A stretch of DNA of 64,000 bases from Pseudarthrobacter sp. NamE5. Lineage in GTDB: Bacteria > Actinomycetota > Actinomycetes > Actinomycetales > Micrococcaceae. The stretch is taken from assembly GCF_005796225.1 (NCBI RefSeq), contig NZ_VAHO01000005.1, positions 124,001-188,000 of the forward strand, read 5' to 3'. The notes under the pieces are model-generated. The model made no database searches, was not told the DNA's origin, and saw nothing but the letters and a program-made list of their open reading frames with translations. Made by a program: the position numbers and the translations under genes. This document shows positions 35,349 through 44,400 of the stretch, piece by piece. Each line of letters begins with the position of its first letter. The stretch's first letter is position 1.

Positions 35349-35390
35349 AGATTGCCCTATTGCCACTCTTGTAGTCAAGAAGTTAACGCA
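35349..35390 (-). promoter_or_regulatory. ROK gene promoter with the same operator motif
   Basis: On the minus strand TTGACT (35373-35378) and CAATCT (35349-35354) are 18 bp apart; the ATG follows the -10 box after 7 nt. The 22-bp motif (35369-35390) overlaps the -35 box exactly as at mmsA. Confidence 0.55.
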
Positions 35391-35541
35391 TAGCTGCCGT
35401 TCGGGCAGTCGTATCCCCAAGTAGGACGATCTGACCCTGAAGGGCCCGCCGCAGGTGCAGATACACCCCGCCGGCCTGCACCAGGCTGGTTACGCTGGAA
35501 CCACGGCCCCATCCCGCGGGCCCCTCCAATGACGGAAGGTG

Positions 35542-36342
35542 ATGGCAGTGCTGCTGGCGCTTCTGCAGGCGAACTCTGCGGTCCTCGATGTTGACGCGAA
35601 CTGCCAGGCGATCGAGGCCGCCGCCCGCACCGCCGCATCCCGTGGTGCCGCCGTGCTGCTGACGCCTGAGCTTTTTCCGGTGGGTTACGCTCCGCGCCGG
35701 GTGCGCTCCGAATTCGACCCCACGCGCCTGCCCGCCCTTCACGACCGGCTGGCCGGCATCGCAAGCAGCAACGGCATCGGACTGGTCTACAGCCTGCCCC
35801 GGCTCACGGAACAAGGTGAATGGCAGATCAGCGCCACCCTCCTGGATGCCGGCGGCAACACCCTGCTCACCTACGGCAAGGTGCACCTGTTCGGGTCCGA
35901 AGAACGGGACGCTTTCACCTCGGCCACCGATCCTCCCGCCGTCGTGGACTTCAACGGCATACCCACCTCCCTTGTGATCTGCTATGACGTGGAGTTCCCG
36001 GAGCCGGTCCGGGCAGCCGCCATCAGGGGTGCCGAACTGCTGCTGGTCCCTACCGCGCTGGCACACGGGTTTGACGACGTCCCCCAGGTCCTGCTGCGTG
36101 CGCGGGCGCTGGAGAGCCAGCTGACCGTCGCCTACGCCAACCATTGCGGGCTTGAGGAGGGCTGCAGGTTCCTGGGCGGCAGTGTCATCGCAGGGCCCGA
36201 CGGCGGGCTGCTCGCGGAAGCGGGCGGGGAAGCAGACCTTCTTTTCGCCGAAGTGGACCCTGCCGCCGCACACCGTGAGCGCCGGACCGTCCCGTACCTG
36301 GCTGAACGCCGGCCTGACCTCTACCGTTCCTGGGGCTTCTGA
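35542..36342 (+). CDS. carbon-nitrogen hydrolase, probable 5-aminopentanamidase-like amidase
   Basis: A 266-residue nitrilase-superfamily enzyme with the catalytic triad visible: Glu in LLTPELFPVGY, Lys in TYGKVHLFG and Cys in VICYDVEFPE. It hydrolyses an amide to acid and ammonia. Length and the stretches RARALESQLTVAYANHCG and PDGGLLAEAGG fit DavA-like amidases. The neighbouring flavin monooxygenase would make such an amide. Start ATG with GGAAGG close upstream. Its end overlaps the convergent PucR gene by 22 bp. Other omega-amidase roles are possible. Confidence 0.8.
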   Translation: MAVLLALLQANSAVLDVDANCQAIEAAARTAASRGAAVLLTPELFPVGYAPRRVRSEFDPTRLPALHDRLAGIASSNGIGLVYSLPRLTEQGEWQISATLLDAGGNTLLTYGKVHLFGSEERDAFTSATDPPAVVDFNGIPTSLVICYDVEFPEPVRAAAIRGAELLLVPTALAHGFDDVPQVLLRARALESQLTVAYANHCGLEEGCRFLGGSVIAGPDGGLLAEAGGEADLLFAEVDPAAAHRERRTVPYLAERRPDLYRSWGF

Positions 36343-37943
36343 CCGCTGCCCGCCGGCAGATCGACGTACTGCAGGGCGATCCACAGCTCCGCCCTGGCCT
36401 GGGCCTGGCCCAGGTCCAGATCCAGCAGTTCCCCCACGGCGTTGATCTGCCGCCGCACGCTGTTCCGGTGCAGCCCCAGGTCCTTGGCGGTGGCATCCCA
36501 ACTGCCGTGGGCAGCCAGCCAGGACCGGAGCACCCGAAGCTGGGAAGCCCGCCGTTCCGGATCCAGTTCCAGGATGGGCGCCAGGAGGCGTGCGGCCAGC
36601 AGGGCCCCTGCCTCGTTACCCAGCAGTCCCGTCACCGACCAGGTCAGTTCCTCCTCCCGGACGCTTTTACCGGAAGCAGCCACCCGCGGGCGCAGGGCAG
36701 TGGCCCGCCGGTATGCCTCGGCCAGGTTTTGCAGTCCTGCGGGTTCGCCCACCACGAGCCGCCAGCCCAGTTGCTCCACCTCGGCCAGCAGGGAGTCGTC
36801 CACCTTGAGGCGCGTCACTGCCGCGAAGCCATAGTCAGTAAGCTCCACCATTTTGGTGTCGAACAGCCGCCGCCATTGCAGCAGTTCCCGCACGGGTCCG
36901 TCAGCGGCAGCCGCAACAGTGGTTCCTGCCCGTACTCCCTGGACCACCCGCAGCGGCCCGGGCCTGGTTCCGGAGGCGCTTTGTGCCAGCAGGCCGTGCA
37001 GGTTTTCCAGCTCCCGGCTGCTGTTTCCGGACAGGCTTTCGGGGTGCAGAAGCAGGGCGGTGGCCAGCTGGCTCGGGGCAAGTGAGCCGCTGGTCCGCTG
37101 CCGGACAAGCAGCTCCAGCAGGCCCACCACCGAGGAGACCACGTTGTTCTGCGCCGGGGTGAGAGGCTTGTCGGTCCCCAGCACCAGCCCTCCGAGCGTC
37201 GCGTCCCGGGTACTCCGCAGCGGGTGGCCAAACACCAGCGCAGACCCGGCGCTGTCAAACCTTTCCGTCTCCACCCGCGGCCCGCTCCCGGCAAGGAGCC
37301 GCTTCAGCAGGGGCTGCAGCTGGGGAATCCCGACGGCGGCACCGGCCCTGGCGCGTACGCGCCCGTCAGCACCAAAAAGGACAGCCCACACGGGAACCCG
37401 CTGGACGAGCGCCGCCAGCAGCTCGTGCTCCGGCCGGGCGGACAGGACAGCCCGCATGAGGTGCCGGTTGGTGTCCGCCAGTTGCCGGAACACCTGGGCG
37501 TTGCCGGACTCGAGGAGCCTATAAAACTCCAGGCCAAGGGCGGCAAACGGAATGCTGGCCGGCACCTCCACCAATGTGAGCCCCTGCTCCCGGCACGCTG
37601 CCACCAGGAGGTCCGGAACGGCGTCGAAGTAGGGCTCCAGGCCGAAGCCCAGCGCAGCAACCCCCGCTGCCACAAGCCTGCCGACGTACTCTTCAAACCC
37701 GGCTCCGCTGCTGCCGTCCCCGCCGCGGAACGGCAGCCCGGCCGTGAGGATGAATTCCCCGTCCAGCAGGTAGGGAGTAGGGTCCTCCAGTTCGCTGGGT
37801 TCCACCCACCGCAGGGGTACAGGGCCGTTGCCGGCGTCGTTGACCACTGACACGCCGGCGGGCAGTGCGGCCAGGAACTGCCCCAGCGTCACGGCGTCCA
37901 GCTGGTCGTGGCCGTCACCGGCGGTTGGTGCATTGCGTCTCAT
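36321..37943 (-). CDS. PucR/CdaR family transcriptional regulator
   Basis: A 540-residue regulator. The N-terminal 120 residues are a PucR ligand-binding region (LDGEFILTAGLPFRG, AALGFGLEPYFDAVPDLLVAACREQGLTLVEVP). The C-terminus carries the PucR helix-turn-helix: LRSWLAAHGSWDATAKDLGLHRNSVRRQINAVGELLDLDL. Such proteins respond to metabolites of nitrogen compounds. It stands between the amidase and the permease/monooxygenase pair, divergent from the latter, so it is the likely local activator. Confidence 0.9.
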   Translation of the reverse strand: MRRNAPTAGDGHDQLDAVTLGQFLAALPAGVSVVNDAGNGPVPLRWVEPSELEDPTPYLLDGEFILTAGLPFRGGDGSSGAGFEEYVGRLVAAGVAALGFGLEPYFDAVPDLLVAACREQGLTLVEVPASIPFAALGLEFYRLLESGNAQVFRQLADTNRHLMRAVLSARPEHELLAALVQRVPVWAVLFGADGRVRARAGAAVGIPQLQPLLKRLLAGSGPRVETERFDSAGSALVFGHPLRSTRDATLGGLVLGTDKPLTPAQNNVVSSVVGLLELLVRQRTSGSLAPSQLATALLLHPESLSGNSSRELENLHGLLAQSASGTRPGPLRVVQGVRAGTTVAAAADGPVRELLQWRRLFDTKMVELTDYGFAAVTRLKVDDSLLAEVEQLGWRLVVGEPAGLQNLAEAYRRATALRPRVAASGKSVREEELTWSVTGLLGNEAGALLAARLLAPILELDPERRASQLRVLRSWLAAHGSWDATAKDLGLHRNSVRRQINAVGELLDLDLGQAQARAELWIALQYVDLPAGSGQKPQER

Positions 37944-38051
37944 CACTGAAGACTATAGGTCACTTTGCACATCTTGAGATCCCGCTCACAACCATAGGCT
38001 GTGGGAGGGGAAACCAGACCAACCACTCACCGACATGAACGGACGTCAACG

Positions 38052-39599
38052 ATGACTGTGCCTACACTCTCCGGCCCGGCCCCGGGCGGTGCCACCGGGA
38101 CTGCGGCCCGTCCCACCCTGGGGGCCCAGCTGCTGCGCCGCAAGCCCATCGCCCAGATGGTCAGCGAAGCGGAAACCAACAACGGCGGTCCGCGCCTGGT
38201 CCGGAGCTTCGGTGTCCTGCAGCTGACCATGATTTCGGTAGGGGCAACGCTGGGCACCGGCATCCTGGTAATCCTGGGCGAATCCGTCCCCCTGGCCGGC
38301 CCGGCCATCTGGATCTCCTTCGCGATCGCCGGCCTGGCCGCGCTGCTGTCCGCCGTCTCGTATGCGGAAATGGCAGGGCTGGTGCCCGTGGCGGGCTCCA
38401 GCTACTCCTACACCTACGCCACCATGGGCGAAGGAATGGCCTGGGTCTGCGGCTGGTGCCTGGTGCTGGAGTACGCCGTATCAGTTGCCGCCGTGGCCGT
38501 CGGCGCCGGGCAATACGTGAACGAAACCCTGGCCGTGTTCGGTACTGTCCTCCCGGACTCGGTGTCCCAGCCGCCGGGCGACGGGGGAATGGTCAACGTC
38601 CCGGCCATGGTCATCGTGGTCCTGGCCACCATCCTCCTGGTGCGCGGCGCCAAGGAGAGTGCCTGGATCAATACGTCCATTGTGGTGGTAAAGGTCGGCA
38701 TCCTGGTCTTCTTCTGCGCCGTGGCCTTCACCGCCTTCAATGCCGGAAACTTCGAGCCGCTCCTGCCCATGGGTGCAGCCGGCGTCTCCGCCGCAGCCTC
38801 CCGCGTTTTCTTCTCGTACATCGGCTTCGATGCCGCCTCCACCGCGGGCGAGGAAGCCCGCGACCCGAAGCGCGACCTGCCGCGCGCCATCATGCTTTCC
38901 ATGCTGATCGTCACCACCATCTATGTCCTGGTGGCTGTGGCCGCCATCGGCGCCCGCCCCTGGGGCTGGTTCGACGGTACCGAAGCCGCGCTGGTGAAAA
39001 TCCTCGAGGAAACCACCGGCCAGCCGTGGATTGCCCTGGTGTTTGCGGTGGGTGCCGTGCTGGCCATCGCCAGCATCGTCCTCACCGTGCTGTACGGGCA
39101 GACCCGCATCCTGCTGTCCATGTCCCGCGACGGCCTCATTCCCAAAATCTTCGGCCGCGTCTCCCGCCGCACCGGCACGCCGGTGGCAGGCACGCTCCTG
39201 GTGGGCATCGCCGTCGCCCTCACGGCAGGCCTGGTGCCCCTGGGGGCACTGGCGGACGCCACCAGCACCGGCACTCTGTTCGCCTTCGCCCTGGTCAATG
39301 TCGCTGTCATCTACCTTCGGCGCACCCGGCCGGAGCTGGAGCGGACCTTCCGCGTGCCCCTTTTCCCGCTCACCCCCATCCTTGGCGCGGCCATGTGCGC
39401 CTACCTGATGGCCAACCTCGGCGCCGACACCTGGGTCACCTTCGCGGTGTGGATGCTGGTCGGTGTGGCCGCCTACTTCGGCTACGGCCGGCGGAACTCC
39501 CGGGTGGCGGCGCTCAGCACGGAGGAATACGGTGAGCTTGCCGGACCGCAACTTTCACCCCAGCACACCCCTGAAACGACGAAGGCAGAACTTCCATGA
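38052..39599 (+). CDS. APC-family amino acid permease
   Basis: About 515 residues with 12 membrane helices. Helix 1 has SVGATLGTGILVILGE, the unwound GxG substrate segment of APC transporters; helix 6 region has FFSYIGFDAASTAGEEARDPKRDLPRAI, the family signature. It is like cationic amino acid transporters (CAT/YfnA) in that stretch. The 4-nt overlap with the flavin monooxygenase gene shows one operon, so import of that enzyme's substrate, probably lysine, is inferred. The ATG at 38052 has only a weak ribosome-binding site. Confidence 0.9.
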   Translation: MTVPTLSGPAPGGATGTAARPTLGAQLLRRKPIAQMVSEAETNNGGPRLVRSFGVLQLTMISVGATLGTGILVILGESVPLAGPAIWISFAIAGLAALLSAVSYAEMAGLVPVAGSSYSYTYATMGEGMAWVCGWCLVLEYAVSVAAVAVGAGQYVNETLAVFGTVLPDSVSQPPGDGGMVNVPAMVIVVLATILLVRGAKESAWINTSIVVVKVGILVFFCAVAFTAFNAGNFEPLLPMGAAGVSAAASRVFFSYIGFDAASTAGEEARDPKRDLPRAIMLSMLIVTTIYVLVAVAAIGARPWGWFDGTEAALVKILEETTGQPWIALVFAVGAVLAIASIVLTVLYGQTRILLSMSRDGLIPKIFGRVSRRTGTPVAGTLLVGIAVALTAGLVPLGALADATSTGTLFAFALVNVAVIYLRRTRPELERTFRVPLFPLTPILGAAMCAYLMANLGADTWVTFAVWMLVGVAAYFGYGRRNSRVAALSTEEYGELAGPQLSPQHTPETTKAELP

Positions 39600-41329
39600 C
39601 CATCGCCACCGAACTGCCGGCCTTCGACCCGTCCAGCACCACGGCAACCCGGGCTGCCGCCCCTGCCGCGGACGGCTCAGCCCCCGGCCCCATCACCATG
39701 CTCAACCCGGATTTCCCGTTCAGCTACGACCACTACCTGTCCCACCCGCACGGGCTGGGATCCGTGCCGGTTGAACTGCTGGGAACGGAGGTCGCCGTCA
39801 TCGGGGCAGGACTTTCCGGCCTGGTCACCGCCTATGAGCTCATGAAGCTGGGGCTGCGGCCCGTGGTGTACGAGGCAGACCAGATCGGCGGGCGGCTGCG
39901 GACGGCGGCGTTCCCGGCGGCGCCCGGAGTGGTAGCTGACCTCGGCGGGATGCGGTTCCCGGAGTCCGGAAAGGCGTTTTACCACTACGTTGACCTGCTG
40001 GGCCTGGAAACCCAGGAATTCCCCAACCCGTTGTCGCCGGCAACCTCCAGTACGGTGATCGAACTGGCCGGCAAGAAGCATTACGCCGAGAAGCCCGGCG
40101 ACCTGCCTCCGTTTTTCCGGGAGGTCGCTGACGCCTGGAAGGCAGCGGTCAACGATGGCGCAAAGTTCGTTGAAATGCAGGAAGCCATCCGCGCCCGTGA
40201 CACTTCCCGGATCAAGGAGCTCTGGAACGAACTGCTTCCGCTGATGGACGAGCAAACCTTCTATGGGTTCATCGCCGCCAGCGACTCCTTTAAGAAGGCA
40301 GGCTTCGCGCACCGGGAAGCCTTCGGCCAGGTGGGCTTCGGCACCGGGGGCTGGGACACGGACTTCCCCAACTCCATCCTGGAAATCCTCCGGGTGGTCT
40401 ACACCGATGCGGACGACCAGCACCGCCTCATCCGCGGGGGAGCGCAAAGGCTGCCCGAGGCACTCTGGCAGCACGCGCCGTCGGACCTGGTGCACTGGCC
40501 GCAGGGAACGTCACTGGCCTCGCTGCACGCCGGTTCGCCGCGCGGCGCCGTAGGGAAGATCAGCCGCGACCCGGACGGAAACCTGCGGGTCCGCGAACGC
40601 TGGGGCCGTGAAGCAAGCTACCCTGCCGTCGTGGCCACCTGCCAGTCCTGGCTGCTGTCCACCCGCATCCATACAGAGGAAGCTCTGTTCCCCGCCGAGC
40701 TGTGGACCGCCATGGAACGCTCGCACTACATGCAGTCCTCCAAGACGTTCGTCATGGTGGACCGGCCGTTCTGGAAGGACATCGATCCGGACACCGGCAA
40801 CGAGGTCCTGTCCATGACGCTCACCGACCGGCTGAACCGCGCCACCTACCTGCTGGACAACGGCCCGGACCAGCCCGCCGTCATCCTGCTCTCCTACACC
40901 TGGAATGATGACGCGCTGAAGTGGCTGGCGCTGGACGCGGACGAACGCGTGGAACTGATGCTGCATTCGCTCGAGCAGATCTACCCGGGCGTGGACATCG
41001 CCGGGCACATCGTGGGCCAGCCGATCACGGTCTCCTGGGAGGCCGACCCCAACTTCATGGGCGCGTTCAAGGCCAACCTGCCCGGGCACTACCGGTACCA
41101 GCAGCGGCTGTTCACGCACTTCAAGCAGGACAAGCTGCCGGAGTCCCAGCGCGGCATCTTCCTGGCCGGCGACGATGTCTCCTTCACAGCCGGCTGGGCT
41201 GAAGGAGCCGTGACGACCGCCCTGAACGCGGCCTGGGGAGTGCTGAACCACCTGGGCGGCTCCTCAGCGCCCGGGAACCCAGGGCCGGGGGAGCTGCTGG
41301 ACGAGCTCGGGCCGACCAGCCTGGACTGA
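39596..41329 (+). CDS. flavin amino-acid 2-monooxygenase (DavB-like lysine monooxygenase)
   Basis: A 577-residue FAD enzyme of the flavin amine oxidase family. FAD-binding: VAVIGAGLSGLVTAYELMKLGLRPVVYEA, GGRLRT, and LGGMRFPESG; C-terminal FAD contact GIFLAGDDVSFTAGWAEGAV. The overall pattern (FPFSYDHYLSHPHGLGSVP at the start; GFGTGGWDTDFPNS; VSWEADPNFMGAFK) fits DavB-type L-lysine 2-monooxygenases, which yield 5-aminovaleramide. Tryptophan 2-monooxygenase is the main alternative. Context with an amidase and APC permease supports oxidative decarboxylation followed by amide hydrolysis. Confidence 0.82.
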   Translation: MTIATELPAFDPSSTTATRAAAPAADGSAPGPITMLNPDFPFSYDHYLSHPHGLGSVPVELLGTEVAVIGAGLSGLVTAYELMKLGLRPVVYEADQIGGRLRTAAFPAAPGVVADLGGMRFPESGKAFYHYVDLLGLETQEFPNPLSPATSSTVIELAGKKHYAEKPGDLPPFFREVADAWKAAVNDGAKFVEMQEAIRARDTSRIKELWNELLPLMDEQTFYGFIAASDSFKKAGFAHREAFGQVGFGTGGWDTDFPNSILEILRVVYTDADDQHRLIRGGAQRLPEALWQHAPSDLVHWPQGTSLASLHAGSPRGAVGKISRDPDGNLRVRERWGREASYPAVVATCQSWLLSTRIHTEEALFPAELWTAMERSHYMQSSKTFVMVDRPFWKDIDPDTGNEVLSMTLTDRLNRATYLLDNGPDQPAVILLSYTWNDDALKWLALDADERVELMLHSLEQIYPGVDIAGHIVGQPITVSWEADPNFMGAFKANLPGHYRYQQRLFTHFKQDKLPESQRGIFLAGDDVSFTAGWAEGAVTTALNAAWGVLNHLGGSSAPGNPGPGELLDELGPTSLD

Positions 41330-41335
41330 CCTGTT

Positions 41336-41857
41336 CTACCGCGCGTGCATCTCCCGGTGGGCGGCAGCCAGCTCACGGTAGCGCGCCGCATTGGCCCGCA
41401 CGCCGTCGTACTCTTCCCCGGTGAGTTCGCGGCGGACCTTGCCCGGCACCCCCGCCACCAGTGAACGCGGCGGGATCACTGTGCCCTCCAGCACCACGGC
41501 GCCGGCCGCCACGAGCGAGCCGGCGCCGACCACTGCCCCGTTGAGGATGGTCGCGCCCATGCCAATCAGGCAGTCGTCCTCCACGGTGCAGCCATGCACG
41601 ACGGCGGCGTGCCCCACGCTGACGCGTTCGCCCACCGTGCAAGGGAAGCCCGGGTCCGCGTGCAGCACCACGTTGTCCTGCAGGTTGCTGCCTTCCCCCA
41701 CGGCGATGGGAGCGGTGTCAGCCCTGACCGAGACCCCGTAAAAGGCACTGGAATCCCGGGCGAGGGTGGCGTTGCCGATGATCGACGCCGTTGGGGCAAC
41801 AAAAACGGAATCGTGCACGGCCGGGGAGCTGCCGGCGAAAGGGTAGAGAGGAGCCAT
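41336..41857 (-). CDS. gamma carbonic anhydrase-like hexapeptide-repeat protein
   Basis: A 173-residue left-handed beta-helix protein (LbetaH). Hexapeptide repeats are seen throughout: ASIIGNATLARDS, SNLQDNVVLHADPG, GHAAVVHGCTVEDDCLIGMGATILNGAVVGAGSLVAAGA. Metal ligands His at LHAD, GHAA and VHGC fit the gamma-carbonic-anhydrase pattern; other members are acyl or unknown-function proteins (PaaY/YrdA). The last 30 residues are a helix. Separated from purU by a palindromic element. Confidence 0.88.
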   Translation of the reverse strand: MAPLYPFAGSSPAVHDSVFVAPTASIIGNATLARDSSAFYGVSVRADTAPIAVGEGSNLQDNVVLHADPGFPCTVGERVSVGHAAVVHGCTVEDDCLIGMGATILNGAVVGAGSLVAAGAVVLEGTVIPPRSLVAGVPGKVRRELTGEEYDGVRANAARYRELAAAHREMHAR

Positions 41858-41883
41858 GGGCCAAGCCTAGGACATCCACCCAC

Positions 41884-41953
41884 CCAACTGGCTGGCCCGC
41901 ACCTAACGTCGCGAAAACGCGATTTCGGAACGTTAGGTGCCAGCCAGATATGG
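41884..41953. repeat. imperfect palindromic element between purU and the carbonic anhydrase-like gene
   Basis: Left arm CTGGCTGGCCCGCACCTAACG (from 41888) pairs with the right arm ending at 41947, apart from a 4-nt bulge; the core 41910-41929 has a smaller GC stem with AAAA/TTT. The flanks CCCAACT and TGGGG resemble the edges of the 66-bp elements at 13782 and 14837, but the interior is different. Confidence 0.75.
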
Positions 41954-41963
41954 GGAGCCGGGC

Positions 41964-42824
41964 CTAGTTGAAGACGACAGTCCGGTTGCCGTCCAGCAGC
42001 ACCCGGTGCTCCGCGTGCCACTGAACCGCCTGGACCAGCGTGCGGCCTTCCACGTCACGGCCCATCTGGACGAACTGCTCAGGCGTCCGGGCATGGTCTA
42101 CCCGGATGACTTCCTGCTCGATGATGGGGCCCTCATCCAAGGCAGCCGTTACGTAATGGGCAGTGGCGCCAATCAGCTTCACCCCGCGCGCGTGGGCCTG
42201 GTGGTAAGGCCTGGCACCCTTGAAGGACGGCAGGAAGGAGTGGTGGATGTTGATGGCCTTGCCGGTGAGCTCGCTGCAGAGTTCGTCGGAGAGGATCTGC
42301 ATGTAACGGGCCAGGACAGTCAGTTCGATGTCGTGCTCCGCCAGGAGGGCCCGCAGCTTGTCCTCTGCCTGGGCCTTGGTCTCCTTGGTGACCGGGATGT
42401 AGTGGAACGGGACGCCGTAGAACTCGGCAAGTCCGGCCAGGTCCTGGTGGTTGGAGACGATGGCGGGGATTTCAATGGGCAGGGTCCCGCTGCGCTGCTG
42501 GAACAGGAGGTCGTTGAGGCAGTGGGCGGAGGTGCTGGCCATCACCAGGGTGCGCACCTTCTGGCCTACGGCGTTGAGGCTCCACTGCATGCCAAAGGCC
42601 TCGGCCACCGGGTCCAAAGCAGTGCGCAGCTCTTGCCGGGAAGCTGGGGTGGTTACCTCCACCCGCATAAAAAAGTTGCCCGTGGCGGGGCTGCCGTACT
42701 GCTGCGAATCAGTAATGTTGCACCCTGCCACCATCAGGGCGCCGGACACCGCATGGACGATTCCCCGGCGGTCCGGGCAAGAGAGGGTTACTACGTACGC
42801 TTGGTTCAGCTGCTCATTACTCAC
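41964..42824 (-). CDS. purU: formyltetrahydrofolate deformylase
   Basis: A 286-residue enzyme releasing formate from 10-formyl-THF. The N-terminal ACT domain (VVTLSCPDRRGIVHAVSGALMVAGCNITDSQQY) senses methionine/glycine in known members. The catalytic domain resembles PurN: VMASTSAHCLNDLL, IVSNHQDL, NIHHSFLPSFKGARPYHQAHARGVKLIGATAHYV and ALDEGPIIEQEV with the His and Asp. Start GTG at 42822-42824, with TAGGCT seven bases upstream, so likely leaderless. It is divergent from glyA-folD, with the riboswitch between. Confidence 0.95.
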   Translation of the reverse strand: MSNEQLNQAYVVTLSCPDRRGIVHAVSGALMVAGCNITDSQQYGSPATGNFFMRVEVTTPASRQELRTALDPVAEAFGMQWSLNAVGQKVRTLVMASTSAHCLNDLLFQQRSGTLPIEIPAIVSNHQDLAGLAEFYGVPFHYIPVTKETKAQAEDKLRALLAEHDIELTVLARYMQILSDELCSELTGKAINIHHSFLPSFKGARPYHQAHARGVKLIGATAHYVTAALDEGPIIEQEVIRVDHARTPEQFVQMGRDVEGRTLVQAVQWHAEHRVLLDGNRTVVFN

Positions 42825-42870
42825 ACGTACAAGCCTACCCGCGCAGGCGTCCCCGGATTTGGTAGGCTGG

Positions 42871-42950
42871 TGGGGTCGCAACTGGCGTTGGGTGGCTAAC
42901 CACCAGGGAGCGGCAATCACGAAGACCACGGATCGTACGCCTGGGCCGAG
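42871..42950 (+). ncRNA. ZTP (pfl) riboswitch upstream of glyA-folD
   Basis: The 5' domain has GGGGTCGCAACTGGCG (42872-42887), followed by a hairpin GGTGG/CCACC and AGGGAGCG. The 3' domain has ACGCCTGGGCCGA (42938-42949). ACTGGCG and CGCCTGGGC are the conserved parts of the ZTP aptamer, known to control one-carbon and purine genes such as glyA, folD and purH. A TAGGCT -10 box at 42863-42868 would start the RNA right at the aptamer. No clear terminator is seen after it, so the control step may be at translation or further down. Confidence 0.85.
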
Positions 42951-43097
42951 GGTCATGTCTTGCCGGATTTGGGGCTGCACCTGCGCCAGCAGAGCAGTGC
43001 CTGCCGCTCTTTCACGTCCCGTCACAAGGCGGTGTGAAGTTGCGCTAGCCGGTAGCCTGACCTAAGCAGTGCCCGTATCCCTAGCCAGGAGTTCTTC
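42951..43097 (+). promoter_or_regulatory. glyA leader with a possible second promoter
   Basis: Between the aptamer and the glyA GTG lies 147 nt of leader. TAGCCT (43053-43058) may be the -10 box of a second, riboswitch-independent promoter. AGGAG lies 6 nt before the start codon. Confidence 0.35.
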
Positions 43098-44396
43098 GTG
43101 ACTACTACAGCCACCTCAACCACCGCCGTCAGCAATCAGCCGCTGGCTGAGCTTGACCCCGAAATCGCCGCCGTCCTGGACCAGGAGCTCGGCCGCCAGC
43201 GGGGCACGCTGGAAATGATCGCCTCGGAAAACTTCGCCCCCCGGGCCGTGATGGAGGCCCAAGGCTCCGTCCTCACCAACAAGTACGCCGAGGGCTACCC
43301 GGGCCGCCGCTACTACGGCGGCTGTGAATACGTTGACGTGGCAGAGCAGCTGGCCATCGACAGGGTCAAAGCCCTTTTCGGCGCCGAGTACGCCAACGTT
43401 CAGCCGCACTCCGGTGCCCAGGCCAACGCCGCCGCACTGTCCGCCATGATCACCCCCGGCGACAAGATCCTCGGCCTGTCCCTGGCCCACGGCGGCCACC
43501 TGACGCACGGCATGAAGCTGAACTTCTCCGGCAAGCTCTACAACGTGGCTGCCTACCAGGTGGAGGAAGGCAACTTCCGGATCGACATGGACAAGCTCCG
43601 CGAGCAGGCCATCGCCGAGAAGCCGCAGGTCATCATTGCCGGCTGGTCCGCGTACCCCCGCCACCTGGACTTCGCGGCGTTCCGCTCCATCGCCGACGAG
43701 GTTGGCGCGCTGCTGTGGACAGACATGGCGCACTTCGCCGGACTGGTGGCCGCCGGACTGCACCCGAGCCCGGTGCCGCACTCCGACGTCGTGACCTCCA
43801 CGGTGCACAAGACCCTGGCAGGTCCCCGTTCCGGTGTGATCCTGGCCAAGGAACAGTGGGCTAAGAAGCTGAACTCCAGCGTTTTCCCGGGCCAGCAGGG
43901 CGGGCCGCTGATGCACGTCATCGCAGCCAAGGCCGTGGCGTTCAAGATCGCGGGCACCGGGGAATTCAAGGAGCGCCAGGAGCGCGTCCTGGAAGGCGCC
44001 AGGATCATCGCCGACCGCCTCAACCAGGCCGACGTTGCCGAAGCCGGCGTCTCCGTCCTGACCGGCGGCACTGACGTCCACCTGGTCCTCGTTGACCTGC
44101 GCAACTCGCAGCTGGACGGCCAGCAGGCCGAGGACCTCCTGCACTCAGTGGGCATCACCGTCAACCGCAACGCGGTCCCGTTCGACCCCCGCCCCCCGAT
44201 GGTCACCTCCGGCCTGCGCATCGGCACCCCCGCCCTGGCCACGCGCGGCTTCGGTGCGGCCGAGTTCACCGAGGTCGCCGAGATCATCGCCACCGCGCTG
44301 AAGGCCGGAAACAGCACCGACGTCGAGTCCCTGCAGGCACGCGTGGACAAGCTCGCCGCCGACTTCCCGCTGTACCCGCAGCACGAGCAGTGGTGA
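43098..44396 (+). CDS. glyA: serine hydroxymethyltransferase
   Basis: A 432-residue PLP enzyme converting serine and THF to glycine and 5,10-methylene-THF. Family marks: [56 protein letters not shown], and the PLP-lysine motif [16 protein letters not shown]. The C-terminal [17 protein letters not shown] is normal. GTG start with AGGAG 6 nt upstream. Forms an operon with folD (4 bp apart) under a ZTP riboswitch. Confidence 0.97.
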   Translation: MTTTATSTTAVSNQPLAELDPEIAAVLDQELGRQRGTLEMIASENFAPRAVMEAQGSVLTNKYAEGYPGRRYYGGCEYVDVAEQLAIDRVKALFGAEYANVQPHSGAQANAAALSAMITPGDKILGLSLAHGGHLTHGMKLNFSGKLYNVAAYQVEEGNFRIDMDKLREQAIAEKPQVIIAGWSAYPRHLDFAAFRSIADEVGALLWTDMAHFAGLVAAGLHPSPVPHSDVVTSTVHKTLAGPRSGVILAKEQWAKKLNSSVFPGQQGGPLMHVIAAKAVAFKIAGTGEFKERQERVLEGARIIADRLNQADVAEAGVSVLTGGTDVHLVLVDLRNSQLDGQQAEDLLHSVGITVNRNAVPFDPRPPMVTSGLRIGTPALATRGFGAAEFTEVAEIIATALKAGNSTDVESLQARVDKLAADFPLYPQHEQW

Positions 44397-44400
44397 TCCG

